Of a stretch of DNA of 64,000 nt, positions 1-11,575 are shown piece after piece. Position 1 is the stretch's first letter; the number at the start of each line of letters is the position of its first letter. Under the pieces are notes generated by a model. It was not told the origin of the DNA. It saw nothing but the letters and a program-made list of their open reading frames with translations, and did not search any database. Origin of the DNA: Chelydra serpentina (lineage: Eukaryota > Chordata > Testudines > Chelydridae); assembly GCA_037349315.1 (NCBI GenBank), contig JBAIAC010000018.1:5208001-5272000 (forward strand), in the 5' to 3' direction. The position numbers were made by a program, and so were the translations under genes.

Positions 1-1185
1 CAGGATGTATACTGAGCTACTCCATAGACTAAACTAGTGCCAGGGAAACTTCAATACCACCGTAATTGGTAGATTGGACAGAGGAACCAGGCATGGCAGC
101 AGCAGTCCAGTGAGGTTTCTTAATATGGAAGAATCAAGTTAGTAGGAAGGAACAGGGAGAGGTGAAGGGCAATCAAATAAAAAAATAAGGTTCTCGCTGT
201 AATTTCAGTGGGATTCAAAGGGAGTCATTTCAAGCTGTTGTTACAGTTTCCTATTGAGGCTGACTGCAAACCTGCAAAGTGGTTCTGGTATCCTGAAGAG
301 GGAATTCCCCGTCAGAGGTGGCCATGTAGACACTACATCACTGCAACTACCCATGCCCTGCCTCGAAGACAGAGACAGGAGATCCAGCCCTCGGGCCCTT
401 GAGGATGATATTAGTTGATAATTATCCCATGTGCACAGTGCTTCTCTGACACTGGAGAACGCAGATTGCCACTGCTTACTGCTAGTCACCCACCACTGAG
501 ATGCGTAAAGAGACCAAGCATCCCTTAAATAATGCAAATGTCTAACTGCTCTTCCGTCAGCCAGAACACAGGCAAAGCCCATCAGGCAAAGAATCATTGG
601 GATGCGGGGGAGATCAAGCTGCTCAACAACCCCCTCACCCGAAATTCCCAAGAAGTAAAACGCTTTCTTTGGGAGGACACCTGTTCTGGTACCTAGCTAC
701 TGCCCCTCTCTGTTCTCATCTTCTGCACAGAGGAGAGAGAAGTAGGATGTGTGGAGGGCTGCTTAGTTGATATGAGCGTTCAGGAACTCGCTGACATAAA
801 ACTTTCACATCCACTAATCATAGTTCTGTATTTGTAACTGGCACATATTGTGATTGCATGTGCAAAATAGGTAACTGTGTCAGAAACTAAGTAGTGAGGA
901 ATTAGCCATTTGCTTATGTATTTTCCCAGGTTTCGTGTGCAGTTGCAGTAGCTCTATGTGAAAATGTGGGTAAACTTTTAAACCTGCATTTTTTGTGTGT
1001 AGACCTTGCACCTCCATTTTAAAAAAAAGATTGCTCCAAAGTGACCTGCCAAAGTTGCACAAGCAACACAGAATGAAAAAAATCTTAGGAATTTTAGAGC
1101 AATATAGCAATCTGTATTGCTGGCTTCTAGAAATTCCTATCAGTTCTTAGATCTCCAGATTAAACTCAACTCAAAATACTGCAGG
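1..1185. other. Unassigned AT-rich DNA, no gene recognised
   Basis: Nothing here is recognisable. An open frame of 136 codons lies on the minus strand at 241-651, but it has no domain, signal peptide or family resemblance that I can see. Such frames are expected by chance, so I do not call it a gene. A run of eight A residues lies near 1021-1029. Confidence 0.5.
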
Positions 1186-1189
1186 AGCA

Positions 1190-1290
1190 GACTATTATCT
1201 CTGTTACACCAGTGTCAGAAGCATGCTAGGTGCTGTACAAACATACAGGAGGACAGAGTCCCTACCTCAAACAATTTAGACTAGACAATT
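1190..1290 (+). repeat. Old SINE/LINE tail of the 'gtgctgtacaaacat' type
   Basis: The stretch contains GCTAGGTGCTGTACAAACAT followed by a 'cagagtccctacctcaaacaa' style segment. This arrangement (gctgtacaaacac, then agtccctgcc) is common in old amniote interspersed repeats of the MIR/CORE-SINE or L3-like kind. A second copy of the pattern occurs at about 61565-61670. Family assignment is from memory and the copy is diverged. Confidence 0.45.
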
Positions 1291-1340
1291 TTGCGTAATT
1301 ATATCTCCTGTTACACTTTGCCCAAGCACTTCTCACCTGT

Positions 1341-2912
1341 AGACTCATAGACTTTAAGGCAGAAGGGACCATTATGATCATCTAGTCTGACCTCCTGCAC
1401 AATGCAGGCCACAAAATCTCACCCACCCACTCCTGGAATAATCCTCTCAACTATGTCTCAGCTATTGAAGTCCTCAAATCATGGTTTAAAGACTTCAAGA
1501 TGCAGAGAATCCTCCAGCAAATGACCTGTCCCCCATGCTGCAGAGGAAGGCGAAAAACCTCCAGGGCCTCTGCCGATCTACCCTGGAGGAAAATTCCTTC
1601 CCGACCCCAAATATGGCGATCAGCTGAACCCTGAGCATGTGGGCAAGACTCACCAGCCAGACACCCAGGAAAAAGTTCTCTGTAGTAACATCTAACATCC
1701 CATCATTGACCATTGGTCCTATTTACCACTGATGGCAATTAATTGACCTTTGACTAGGATCATGTTCATGTTATCCCATCAAACCATCCCCTCCATAAAC
1801 TTATGTAGTTTAATCTTGAAGCCAGATAGGTCTTTTGCCCCCTCTGCTTTCCTTGGAAGGCTGTTCCAGAACTTCACTCCTCAGATGGTTAGAAACCTTC
1901 GTCTAATTTCAAGTCTAAACTTCCTGATGACCAGTTTATATCCATTTGTTCTTGTGTCCACATTGGTACTGAGCTGAAATAATTCCTCTCCCTCCCTGGT
2001 ATTTATCCCTCTGATATATTTAAAGAGAGCAATCATATCTCCCCTCAGCCTTCTTTTGGTTAAGGTAAACAAATCAAGCTCCTTGAGTCTCCTTTCATAC
2101 GACAGGTTTTCCATTCCTCGGATCATCCTAGTGGCCCTTCTTTGTACCTGTTCCAGTTTGAATTCATCCTTCTTAAACATGGGAGACCAGAACTGCACAC
2201 AGTATTCCAAATGAGGTCTCACCAATGCCTTGTATAACGGTACTAACACCTCCTTATCTCTACTGGAAATACCTCGCCTAATGCATCCCAAGACCGCATT
2301 AGCTTTTTTCACAGCCACATCACATTGGCGACTCAGTCATCCTATGATCAACCAGGACTCCGAGGTACTTCTCCTCTTCTGTTACTTCCAATTTATGTGT
2401 CCCCAGCTTATAACTAAAATTCTTGTTATTAATCCCTAAATGCATAACCTTACACTTCTCACTATTACATTTCATCCTATTACTATTACTCCAGTTTACA
2501 AGGTCATCCAGATCTTCCTGTATGATATCCCGATCCTTTTCTGAATTGGCAATACCTCCCAACTTTGTGTCATCCGCAAACTTTATTAGCACACTCCCAC
2601 TTTTGGTGCCGAGGTCAGTAATAAATAGATTAAATAAAATTGGTCCCAGAACTGAACCTTGAGGAACTCCACTAGTAACCTCCCTCCAACCTGACAGTTC
2701 ACCTTTCAGTATGTAGTCTCCCCTTTAACCAGTTTCTTATCCACCTCCCAATTTTCATATTGATCCCCATCTTTTCCAATTTAACCAATAATTCCTCATG
2801 TGGTACTGTATCAAATGCCTTACTGAAATCAAGGTAGATTAGATCCACTGTGTTTCCTTTGTCTAAAAAATCTGTTATTTTCTCAAAGAAGGAGATCAGG
2901 TTGGTTTGGTAA
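1341..2912 (-). mobile_element. CR1 LINE, 5'-truncated 3' portion (copy A)
   Basis: Read on the minus strand, this is the 3' 1.57 kb of a CR1 non-LTR retrotransposon: the RT core from palm motif A onward, the ORF2 C-terminus and the 3' UTR. The typical CR1 phrase 'tcatctagtctgacctcctg' is present near 1378-1398. CR1 copies by target-primed reverse transcription, and 5' truncation such as the one near 2912 is the usual outcome. The right boundary is where the sequence stops matching the longer copy at 11822-15420 (compare 2900-2912 with 13388-13402). The copy is relatively young: several reading segments are still open over 70-145 codons. Confidence 0.93.
1779..2912 (-). pseudogene. CR1 ORF2 reverse transcriptase fragment (copy A)
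   Basis: Three open segments on the minus strand cover the RT palm to the C-terminus. The segment at 2699-2912 has motif A, IYLDFSKAFDTVPH, with its catalytic Asp. The segment starting at 2592 has FADDTK, so the catalytic Asp pair is intact. The segment at 1881-2318 has the thumb-like region with LVRPHLEYCVQFWSP and RATRMIRG. The C-terminal end (VKFWNSLPRKA...KFMEGMV) is readable in another frame down to a stop at 1779-1781. Frame changes separate the segments and the endonuclease is missing, so this is a dead fragment even though its active-site residues survive. Confidence 0.9.
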
Positions 2913-4565
2913 AAGTACAATAGCATAAGTGGAATTCATTTTAGCCCATACTTATATGTAGTGCATGCATTTTGAAACTCTTTAACCCTTTCATTTCTGG
3001 ATTGAAATATTGTGCAAAGCACCAAAGTATGTATCAAATAAATTACAGCATGCATTTTCACTGCAACAAATCAAATCACACACTGAGACATGTAATATGC
3101 CTTTCTGAGATACAGGAATGAACCTGTTAACAGAACCAATAAAATTCTTGAGGAGAAAAAGTTAAATTGCAATAGGCTTGCCATGAGAATTGAATGCACC
3201 TGTTAAAATTAAATCTAATAGAGCTCTCATAATAAAACCAACCTGCTAAGTGAGGATATTTTTAGTGCACCAAAGTTATGTCACGAACAAGTTTCATTTG
3301 CATTTGCAGTTTTCTGTAAGTAACATTTGGATTACTTGTTACTGCAAAGATTTTCAAGTAGAAATAGAATGAATATTCACCACTAGAAGCTCTGTACATT
3401 TATGACTTTATTTTCTTCATTATTTCAAACTCATCATTTCAACCTAAACACCGGTTCACTTATTGTTGTAGGTTATTATACCTATCAAAAATAGTACAAG
3501 GTTATCCTCTCATTTCCACTTGCACTAGAGAAAGAAGTCACTGACTAATTGTACTTTCACATTGGTGACGTTAGTGTAGTTTATGATTATTTATACATAT
3601 TATAAAAGTAAGATTAAACCACTGTCATAACTGATTACACTGTAGGGTATTGGATGAAATTGAAGCAATACAAAGAAAAGGGTAGTTTCTGTTTGGAAGC
3701 ACTATTCTTAGTATCATATATGGCTCTCGTGGTGTTCCTAATGTTTTACATTTTGGGGTCAGCAATTATAGCAATTGTCCATGGAACTAATATCCGTATG
3801 CACTTTCTCATTTCAATATACATGTATTTAAAATGCTGCAGTATCATCTGTGCGCATAGGAAGACCTTGCACTTTACCTGAAGGCAAAAAATTAAATCAT
3901 TGCATGAATCTTATATTACATTGTTTATTTTAACATTTCAACGTGAAATGTCATCGTAAGGTGCAGCTTATGGCCTCGTGTCTTTAAAGAGACAGAACAG
4001 AAAACACACACCCTCCACCAAATGCTGTGTTTTATGAAAATAACATACTAATTGTATTGGTAATATGCCATTACCCCCAAATGGGAGGATAATGTCTACT
4101 TATCTGTCACTAGAGTGCATTACAGTGATTCCCACTTAATCAGATAGCTATATCCAAATTAAACTTTGAGATGAAAACCATGGTTATATATCGTACAACC
4201 TGAGTTCTATGGTTGAGCACACCATAAATCAATGTCTATAGCATAACAGATATGTGATTAAAGACAACTGTGCTGCTGAAACAGGATTTTTTTCCATAAT
4301 GGGCCTGATCTTGTAACCTAACTCAGACAAAATTCCCATTGACTTGAAGCGATGGTGCTGTTTAAGTTTGTTTAAACTTTGTTAGTTTAACCTTAAGTTT
4401 ATTTTTTTAAAGTATCCGTGATAAAAAGGGGGATCAGGCAAGAAGAAACTTACACACTGAAATGAGGGAAATTATAACAAAAGATGTGAAATCAGTGAAA
4501 TTCCAAGGGATATGATTTCCCCGCCCTCCCCCACTCCCTTAAAATAAATATGGTAGATTATATAG
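2913..4565. other. Unassigned AT-rich unique DNA
   Basis: No gene or clear repeat is seen. A piece near 4303-4360 (gggcctgatcttgtaaccta, then cccattgacttgaag) resembles one half of the fold-back family described elsewhere in the window. Short open frames such as 3654-3881 are hydrophobic but match no family I know. Confidence 0.45.
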
Positions 4566-4655
4566 GGCCTGATTCTCTTCTCACGCTGGTGTAAACTTAA
4601 CGAACCCAGCCTAAAATGGGCATGAGAGTCACACCATGGTGCATAAATTATGTCC
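4566..4655. repeat. GGGCCTGATTCT fold-back element remnant
   Basis: It starts GGGCCTGATTCTCTTCTCAC and is followed by a GGTGTAAACTTA segment, matching the left half of the short non-autonomous fold-back family seen intact at 5687-5788 and 21843-21971. The right half is decayed. No target duplication is visible. Confidence 0.5.
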
Positions 4656-5686
4656 TTATCTCACAACATATCTCTTAGTCATCGTAGATCGAGAGATATT
4701 GCTCTGCTTTACCATGCAACCATTCCTTCCAATCAGCTGTCAAAGTATAAATAAATAGTTGTCATGTGTGAAAGTGATGTCTGCCATATGAAAGAATAAT
4801 CAGCCAAATGGTGTCACTGAAGGCCCAAATTGTCAAACCACTGCACAGTCTGAATTAGCACCCTGAGCCTGGAGATTCTGTAGATGCTCCAGGCTGGTGG
4901 GGGACGTGGAGGTGGGAAGAAGCCAGTGCAGTGGCAGAGCTGGTTTGTGATCTGCACCGCAGCCTCATAGCAGTAGTAGCCCCTGTAGCTTACAAGACCC
5001 CAGCCCCCTTGCATGGAGGATGGCAGATGTAGGCACAGTCATGGATTTAGAAACCCTGCCCTCCGACCACTCCACATCAGAGAAATTATTCTTGTTGCAT
5101 AAATCCTCAGCATAAATCCTGCCCCCACACTGCGTAGTGAAACTATTCAAGTGTGTGTGTGTCACAATTATTCCACAGTGAAACCTTTTGTATGTGCATG
5201 TAGGCGTTTTAGGCCCTCTCGGGGGCGGCTGGGGACCAGACCGCCTCGCTACAGTGCTTTAAAGCAAAATCATTAACATTAGTGAAGTGTAGCCATTTCC
5301 AGGAAATTTCATTTATATGTTGGATGCAATCCTGATACTTTGAACAGGAACCATCTTTATGTCCAATTCAACAATGATAGAACATGTGTGTAATGGCAAA
5401 TAATGAGCTGCTGCCAAATATAACATTTGCTGTATAATAGATAGATTATACGTATTTTTTAAGCAATCTGCATGTATGACCAGGATCTTCGATCATTAGA
5501 TTTCTGTTTATACCTTGAACTGTAGGTGTCACGAAGTGGAAAGAGACACAAATGATTTGACTGGTATATATATTTTATTTGATCTATATTGTGAATTGGC
5601 AGTGAGAGTTGCAGTTTTGAGGAATTTAATTTGGGATTTTCAAAAGCAAATGAAGGAATTATAAATCCAATTCTCATTGATGTTGG
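4656..5686. other. Unassigned DNA with a short GC-rich patch
   Basis: No gene is recognised. A 50-bp GC-rich patch at about 5213-5262 (ggccctctcgggggcggctg) stands out from the AT-rich surroundings and may be a fragment of a GC-rich DNA transposon. A GT dinucleotide run lies at 5152-5163. Confidence 0.4.
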
Positions 5687-5788
5687 ACCTGATTCTCCTC
5701 TCACCTACACTACTGCAAATCAGGAGTAACTGAAGTGAAGCCAGTGGAGTTATACCTTTGTACACCAGGTGTAGATAAGAATCAGGTG
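5687..5788. repeat. Short fold-back (MITE-like) element, ACCTGATTCT ends
   Basis: The ends are inverted copies: ACCTGATTCTCCTCTCACCT at the left and a segment ending GATAAGAATCAGGT at the right. The middle has GGAGTAACTGAAG and CAGTGGAGTTATACC, which also pair. This is the architecture of a small non-autonomous DNA element, about 100 bp and nearly palindromic. No transposase or clear target duplication lets me assign a superfamily. Confidence 0.7.
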
Positions 5789-7164
5789 CATCATGTCTAA
5801 TGGAAGGCTAATGACATGAGTATTTCAGATTCCAGCACCCAGAAGTATAATTTGATAAGAAAATATAGTTGTGCTTTGGACATGTTGAGCTAGATCCCCA
5901 GCTGTCGGAACTGTGCTTAATGCTGGACTCAAGATGGGGAAAGGAAAGTTGATGGTAAGCCATATTTTTTCCCCCCAAATTGTGGGACTACCTGGGGCCA
6001 CAATGGCCCTCTGCAAAATTTAGAGCAGCCTATGGCTGCTCTAAGAGTGGCAGGAAGGCTTACTTGTGGATTACTTTATTGGCTGTGGATTGTTGTAGCA
6101 TAATATAATCTAGTTCTGTCCCCTCTCACTCTGGCCACAGCCTGGAACACTGTGGTGCCAGTGGGGGTTGGAGGCATGGCATAGAGCTGGCTAAAATGGC
6201 TTTATGACAGCTGAGGATTCCCCTAGTTCACAATAGCTTTCTGGGTGCTTTGCACTGCCTGCTGCAGAACCAGAGCAGTGCAAATGACCTGGAAAAGGGT
6301 CCAAGAATCTGACTTGTTTTTTGTGTGTGCGTGCACTATGTTAATATTCAAAGTGAAGGTCCATGTTACCCCAAAGATTGCCCTACACTGTGACACTGTT
6401 GCATTATCCCGTGGTGAGGGTCTAATTAACTTGTACTATTACTATATAATGTAACTAGTCTATGTAATACTCATAACTTATTTTGGTTATATATCTTGAA
6501 TACCAAATAAACCACAGACAGGTTTGGAAGGAACTGTATTCTAACTGCCAAATTAATTAATCCAAATACTTTACATTTTATTTGATATAAGCAAGTGGCC
6601 CAGTATCAAACACTGTTTCTAGTGAGCTATAGTTTTGCCTTACAGCTGTTGCTTGAACTTGTGCAAATACAGAAAATTTTTGTAACAAATTGTCTCTGCT
6701 TTTGTTTATGATATGATATGACATTGCCTTTTGCAATTCACCACTTTTGAAGCAAAAATGAAATCGTTATGTGTATCTTTCATGAAATACACACTGACTA
6801 CGAGCTTTCAGATGGTGCTAACCTGAAGATACCATACCTCCGAAATATAGCATGATTGGTTTTGTTTTAAATCTTGCATCTTTCCATTCATAGTCTGAAA
6901 TTGCTGGGTTTACATTCCTAAAAGACTTCCCCATTTTTAACAGCTATAGTTCTAGTGAGAATGCACTAAATATAATTTGTCTGTCCCTTCTGATACCATA
7001 GCAACTGAGATCATCTAAGTGCCTTGACATCAATGAGAGGAGGCTGGCAACAAGCCATTGTCAATTAAATCACTTATTGCCTTGATTTTCTAGAGAAATT
7101 TGGTGACCTTCAGGTTAGATAATCTACAAGTGGCCAAGACAGGTATTTTAGGCGTTCTGTCTTC
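5789..7164. other. Unassigned AT-rich DNA
   Basis: No gene or recognised repeat. Direct inspection shows only simple A/T runs and a short CT/GA-rich part near 6120-6290. The open frames are short and have no family resemblance. Confidence 0.4.
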
Positions 7165-7632
7165 ATAGAAGATTGGGGTTGGAAGAGACCTCAGGAGTCA
7201 TCTAGTCCAAGCCCCTGCTCAAAGTAGGACCAACCCCAACTAAATCATCCCAGCCAGGGCTTTGTCAAGCTGGGCCTTAAAAACCTCTAAGGATGGAGAT
7301 TCCACCACCTCTTTAGGTAACCCATTCCAGTGCTTCATCACCCTCCTAGTGAAATAGCTTTTTCTAATATCCAACCTAGACCTCCTCCACTGCAACTTGA
7401 GACCATTGCTCCTTGTTCTGTCATCTGCCACCACTGAGAACAGCCTAGCTCCATCCTCTTTGGAACCCCCCTTCAGGTAGTTGAAGGCTGCTATCAAATC
7501 CCCCCTCCCTCTTCTCTTCTGCCGACTAAATAAGCCCAGTTCCCTCAGCCTCTCCTCGAAAGTCATGTGCCCCAGTCCCCTAATCATCTTCGTTGCCCTC
7601 CGCAGGACTCTCTCCAATTTGTCCACTTGGCT
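7165..7632 (-). mobile_element. CR1 LINE 3' end, well preserved (copy B)
   Basis: Minus-strand CR1 tail of about 470 bp. One open segment of 128 codons (7240-7626) covers the RT C-terminal region with [30 protein letters not shown], and the end motif [18 protein letters not shown]. Beyond the frame is the short CR1 3' UTR with GGTTGGAAGAGACC and the terminal CATAGAAGATT. It is the best preserved CR1 tail here and has no stop codon in the retained part, which suggests recent insertion. It is severely 5'-truncated. Confidence 0.95.
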
Positions 7633-8032
7633 TGTTAGGATTTAAATTCTATTGACCAGATTTTATCAGTGCATTTTGTATTTGTTTAAGCTGTTTTCTC
7701 TGCACTGTAGCACAAGTGTGAGAGGCATATCCAAAAATGTAAATTCATTAAATAATAGATTATTTGAGTCAGTAGGAGCAGGAGGAGAGAATTTTGAAGG
7801 CCAAAATACTCTCATAACAGCAGGAAGAACATCCGAAATAATAGAAGCAGAGTTGTGTGTAAGTGCCTAGCCAAAAGGAAGATTAGTATATAACATGGAA
7901 AAGCTAAACAGACTGTTTCTGACTCTGAAGTCACAAATCCCGTATGAACTCTGCCCACCTGTCAAATGTATAAAGGACCTATGAGCCAGTAGGCAAAGGC
8001 TGTAATTTCAGCCTTCCAGAAATTCAGTTGAA
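7633..8032. other. Unassigned spacer between two CR1 tails
   Basis: No gene is recognised. The sequence is AT-rich with no clear repeat up to the fold-back at 8033. Confidence 0.35.
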
Positions 8033-8120
8033 GGACCAGACTCTCAGCTCATGAAATAGGCATGGCTCCATCCATTTCAATGGAATTGTGCTGCTTTATA
8101 GCAGCTGATGTCTGGCCCTA
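8033..8120. repeat. Fold-back element remnant (GGGCCAGAC type)
   Basis: The left end GGACCAGACTCTCAGCT and the right end AGCTGATGTCTGGCCCT form inverted termini around a centre with CCATTTCAATGG. The plan and ends are those of the window's short fold-back family. Confidence 0.55.
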
Positions 8121-8291
8121 AGTATTTGTTTCCTACTTTGGTGCAGTTTAGCACAGCATAAACAGTAGCCATAGGACTGCTCATGAATTGTCACACATCC
8201 TATTTAACGTGCACCCAAACTCTTTTCATTTGGTCTGTGTGTACTGTAGGTAATTAAAGGATATAAACCTTGTTATTTTATTTTAAGGAAA

Positions 8292-9130
8292 CCATTGAAT
8301 CACAGAATCGTAGGACTGGAAAGGATCTCGAGAGATCATCTAGTCCAGTCTCCTTCACTCATGGCAGGACTAAGACTAGACCATCCCTGACAGATGTTTA
8401 TGTAACCTACTCTTAAAAATCTCCAATAATGGAGATTCCACAACCTCCCTAGGCAATTTATTCCAGTACTTAACCACCCTGACAGGAAGTTTTTCCTAAT
8501 GTCCAACCTAAACCGCCCTTGCTGCAATTTATGCCCATTGCTTCTAGTCCTATCTTCAAAGATTAAGGAGAACAACATTTCTCCCTCTTCCTAGTAATAA
8601 CCTTTTACGTACTTTGAAAACTGTTATGTCCCCTCTCAATCTTCACTTCCCCAGACTAAACAAACCCATTTTTTTTCAATCTTCCCTCATAGGTCATGTT
8701 TTCTAGACCTGTAATCATTTTTGTTGCTCTTCTCTGGCCTTTTTCCAATTTGTCTACATCTTTCCTGAGATGTGGCACCCCGAAGTGGACACAATATTCC
8801 AATTGAGGCCTAATCAGCATGCAGTAGAGTGGAAGAATTACTTCTCATCTTTTGCTTACAACACTCCTTATACATCCCAGAATGACGTTTGCATTTTTTG
8901 CAACAGTGTTACAAAACAACAACATACCGTTGACTCATAATTAGCTGTGATCCACTATGACCCCCAGATCCCTTTCTTCAGTACTCCTTCCTAGGCAGTC
9001 ATTTCCCATTTTGTATGTGTGCAACTGATTGTTCCTTCCTAAGTGGAGTACTTTGCATATGCCCTTACTGAATTTCATCCTACTTACGTCATCCTACATT
9101 TATCCAGTTTGTCCAGACCATATGGCTGGA
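8292..9130 (-). mobile_element. CR1 LINE 3' portion, older copy (copy C)
   Basis: Minus-strand CR1 of about 840 bp. It contains TCATCTAGTCCAGTCTCCTT near 8337-8356 and a decayed C-terminal frame with DRTRSNGHKLQQGRFRLDIR, aligning with copy B. Further right (8700-9110), segments equivalent to the RT C-terminal half are readable only in pieces, for example the reverse of 'ttccaatttgtctacatctttcctgag'. Many stops and frameshifts make it clearly older than copies A and B. Confidence 0.88.
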
Positions 9131-10484
9131 GAGCCAACTGAGGCACTGGTTTATACATTCCATAACAAATTATTACAATTTCAGTTCTTAGAAACGTCAG
9201 ACAATTATCTTGTGACCCACCTTCACATACTATCAAGGTCAATATTTTAAAACCACAAGATTGTGGCTATGTCTCAAAGTGCCCTAGGTAGGGCCCTATC
9301 TTTTTATGAGGACCAACGGCTTATAAAATCCATCCTACTGGACCCAGAAATACACTATGTCATGTGATTTATGATCCCAGATTACACTTTCAGCCATTTA
9401 CACTAGATTAATTGATTAAAATAGCTTTTAAGAGCTGGCCATATAATGAGATGGAAGTATCTTGTAATGGTCAAAGTATCAGACAGAAATTTTTATAGGA
9501 GAAAATGACATAATGAGGGTTATGGAGGTTGTGGTAGTGGGGGAGTGGGGAGGTGCTAACCAAGAATATGTGCACTAGAAAGAGGATGTTGAAATATTTT
9601 GTATAAAAATGTTAAGGTGTAAAAATTGTGATTCTGGGTTAAAAAAAGAAGGCTGTAAGATGCCTTTCCTTTGTAAACTAATTGTATTCCCCCCCCCCCC
9701 TTAAAGCTTGGAGGCATTTGGGTACACTTTAAGGGTACTGAAAAGTAGAAGGAGTTGAAGTCAGGATGTTAATAAGGTTTGATCATAAAAAAATGGAGAA
9801 ATATAATAATGTTTTGAATTTGAATAACATGATAGCTAACAGCAATGAAAAGAAACATCAATTCAGAGAGAAGGAAAGCAGCTAAAATCACATTATGGCA
9901 TATGAATCATGGAATACCAGGGGGAGCAAAATGAGTGAGTAAGGAAAAAAGGATGGGGCACTTTATAAAGAACCTGCTACAGAACAAGTTGTCTATTCCT
10001 ATTGCTTTCCTAACCACTTCATATCTCTCAGATCTGCCAGAATAGAAAAACAACTCAATAGAAATGAGGACTTTTAAGAACCATAGGGCTGGACTGGGAC
10101 TTTGCCACCAGTCCTGAGTGTACAGAGAAATGTGGTGCTGTACTGGGAAAGATTCCCACTATGCTTCCACCTTGTTCCTGGGGAGTTGTGGGAAGGGAGT
10201 CATTTGTTGTTACTCCATATTAACTGCAAATATATCCCCTCCATTCTGGTTCAGCTTTTCGGGGTGGCATACTGAGCTGGTAGAGCCAAGATTCCTCGCA
10301 CGTGTCATCCGTCCCTGCCCACTCCTCATGTACCTGCTCAGTAGAAGGAGAGTAACAGCTGCTGTGGCCCATCTACCACTGTGCAGCTGGATTTGAGGTT
10401 TGGGTAGCCTATGCAGGTGCATAAAGGGATTCTCACTCCTGTTTACTGCCCTGCATTAGCATGTAGTCCAGGGGATAATCAAGC
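9131..10484. other. Unassigned DNA, includes a 12-C run
   Basis: No gene or confident repeat. There is a homopolymer of 12 C residues at 9689-9700 and an A-rich tract near 9640-9650. Overlapping open frames on both strands at 10118-10422 show no domain and look like chance. Confidence 0.4.
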
Positions 10485-10640
10485 CCATAGGAATCAGAGA
10501 TGGACAAGCCCTATTAGGTCATCTAGTCCATTCCGCTGGCAGTGCAAAATAGTTTGCTGCAGTATATTTTCAAGTGACTTTCCCACTCTAGTTTTAAGTG
10601 TCCCAGTCAACCATTTCCCCAATCCCCCTGTTGATCTGAT
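10485..10640 (-). mobile_element. Ancient CR1-type LINE 3' end
   Basis: The plus strand reads 'gcccattag'-like text followed by GGTCATCTAGTCCATTCC, then GCAGTATATTTTCAAGTG and TAGTTTTAAGTGTCCCAGT. The same order (gcagtatattttccagtg, ttgtccagt) recurs at 40640-40815. This is the tail of an old CR1-type subfamily on the minus strand. No open frame survives. Confidence 0.65.
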
Positions 10641-11440
10641 GAGCTGTGAAAACTCAGAAAGTTGAGAATGCTCCAGCAGAAGAGTTTGTTCACATTTTAA
10701 GAACACAGAGGACAACGGAAGCTGCTGGGTGCTCAGCAATTCTGAAAATGTGTTTTCTTCACTTAGGTGCCTAAATGGGAGCTGAGCTCTTTTGAAAATC
10801 TGTCTCTTCAGTCTCTCAAATCCATACTGTCTCTTTTCGCAAATGTGCAGCCAGTACTCTGTGTATCTTCCTTTGCATATTCTGGGACTCTCATCTTTTT
10901 GTTGTTGTTTTGTTGTTCAAAGGACGCATGCATCTTGACCTGAAAAGTCAATAAAAGTTACACAAATAGTAGCAGGAGTAAGCAAAATAATTTGAGTCTT
11001 TTCAACAGATTCTAATTGTAGGTAATTATTTACTTCAGTCTGTTTTTCTATTAAGTGACTATTCTGTGGGGATATTTTACTTTTAACCCCTTCATGCCAA
11101 ATTTTTGTTTTCTCTCTTTGGAACGATTAGAAATGAAGGGGAGAGTAGTGGGGTAGTTGTTCTGAAGGAGGATGGTTGGGGGTAGGGGTTGGGAGGCAGG
11201 TGGGGGAAGAAGGGCCTTGTCACAAGCAACCCCTCTCCTATTGTAGGGCAATAGAGGTAGCAGCAGGACTCTTCTTTCTCACATGGGCCATGAGGGCAGT
11301 GGGCCCCTTTAAGAGCATTGTAAACCCTTTGGAATGGCCCCAGCAAGCTATTAAAGGGGCTTATTAGAATCAAGGGGTTAACCTGGAATGGAAGTCTTGC
11401 AGGGTACGTGTAGTGGGTGATGGAGAGGAACTTCACTCAA
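10641..11440. other. Unassigned DNA with a possible repeat remnant
   Basis: A piece at 10765-10800 (CTTAGGTGCCTAAATGGGAG, then TTTTGAAAATCTG) resembles the 'ttttcaaaagtgcctaa' fold-back family at 34248 and 39848. The rest is unrecognised. Overlapping open frames at 11051-11436 show no known domain. Confidence 0.4.
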
Positions 11441-11447
11441 TTTTTTT

Positions 11448-11575
11448 TAGAGTAGCAGCCATGTTAGTCTGTATCCGCAAAAAGAACAGGAGTACTTGTG
11501 GCACCTTAAAGACTAACAAATGTATTTAAGCATAAGCTTTCGTGGGTTACAGCCCACTTCATCGGATTAGTGTGT
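11448..11575 (-). mobile_element. Penelope-type tail repeat (hammerhead-containing)
   Basis: The sequence contains GAGTAGCAGCCATGTTAGTC, GTACTTGTGGCACCTTAAAG and AAGCTTTCGTGGGTTACAGC. It is an abundant interspersed repeat in turtle and related genomes as I remember them. Read on the minus strand it begins with a hammerhead-ribozyme-like fold (annotated separately). Hammerhead motifs are an established feature of the terminal repeats of Penelope-like retroelements, so I infer that origin. No Penelope RT or GIY-YIG endonuclease is in the window, so this is an orphan tail. Confidence 0.7.
11528..11565 (-). ncRNA. Degenerate hammerhead ribozyme core
   Basis: Minus-strand order: CCGATGA (11565-11559) at the place of the consensus CUGAUGA box, then a five-pair stem II (GTGGG with CCCAC), then the GAAA box (11541-11538), then a minimal stem III in which AGC pairs with GCT around a TTAT loop, and a cleavage-site T at 11528. 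All parts of a type I hammerhead with a very short stem III are in order and correctly spaced. The first box has C instead of the conserved U at core position 4, so this copy is probably inactive or weak. Stem I is not obvious next to the core; CTAA and TTAG blocks farther out could pair. Confidence 0.6.

Noticed and set aside
241..651. 136-codon minus-strand open frame
   Set aside because: No domain, no start context or splice signals, and no recognisable similarity. This length occurs by chance in 64 kb.
6790..6840. Second hammerhead candidate ('gagctttcagatggtg')
   Set aside because: The GAAA and CTGATGA-like boxes are not in the right order or spacing, and no stem II is present.
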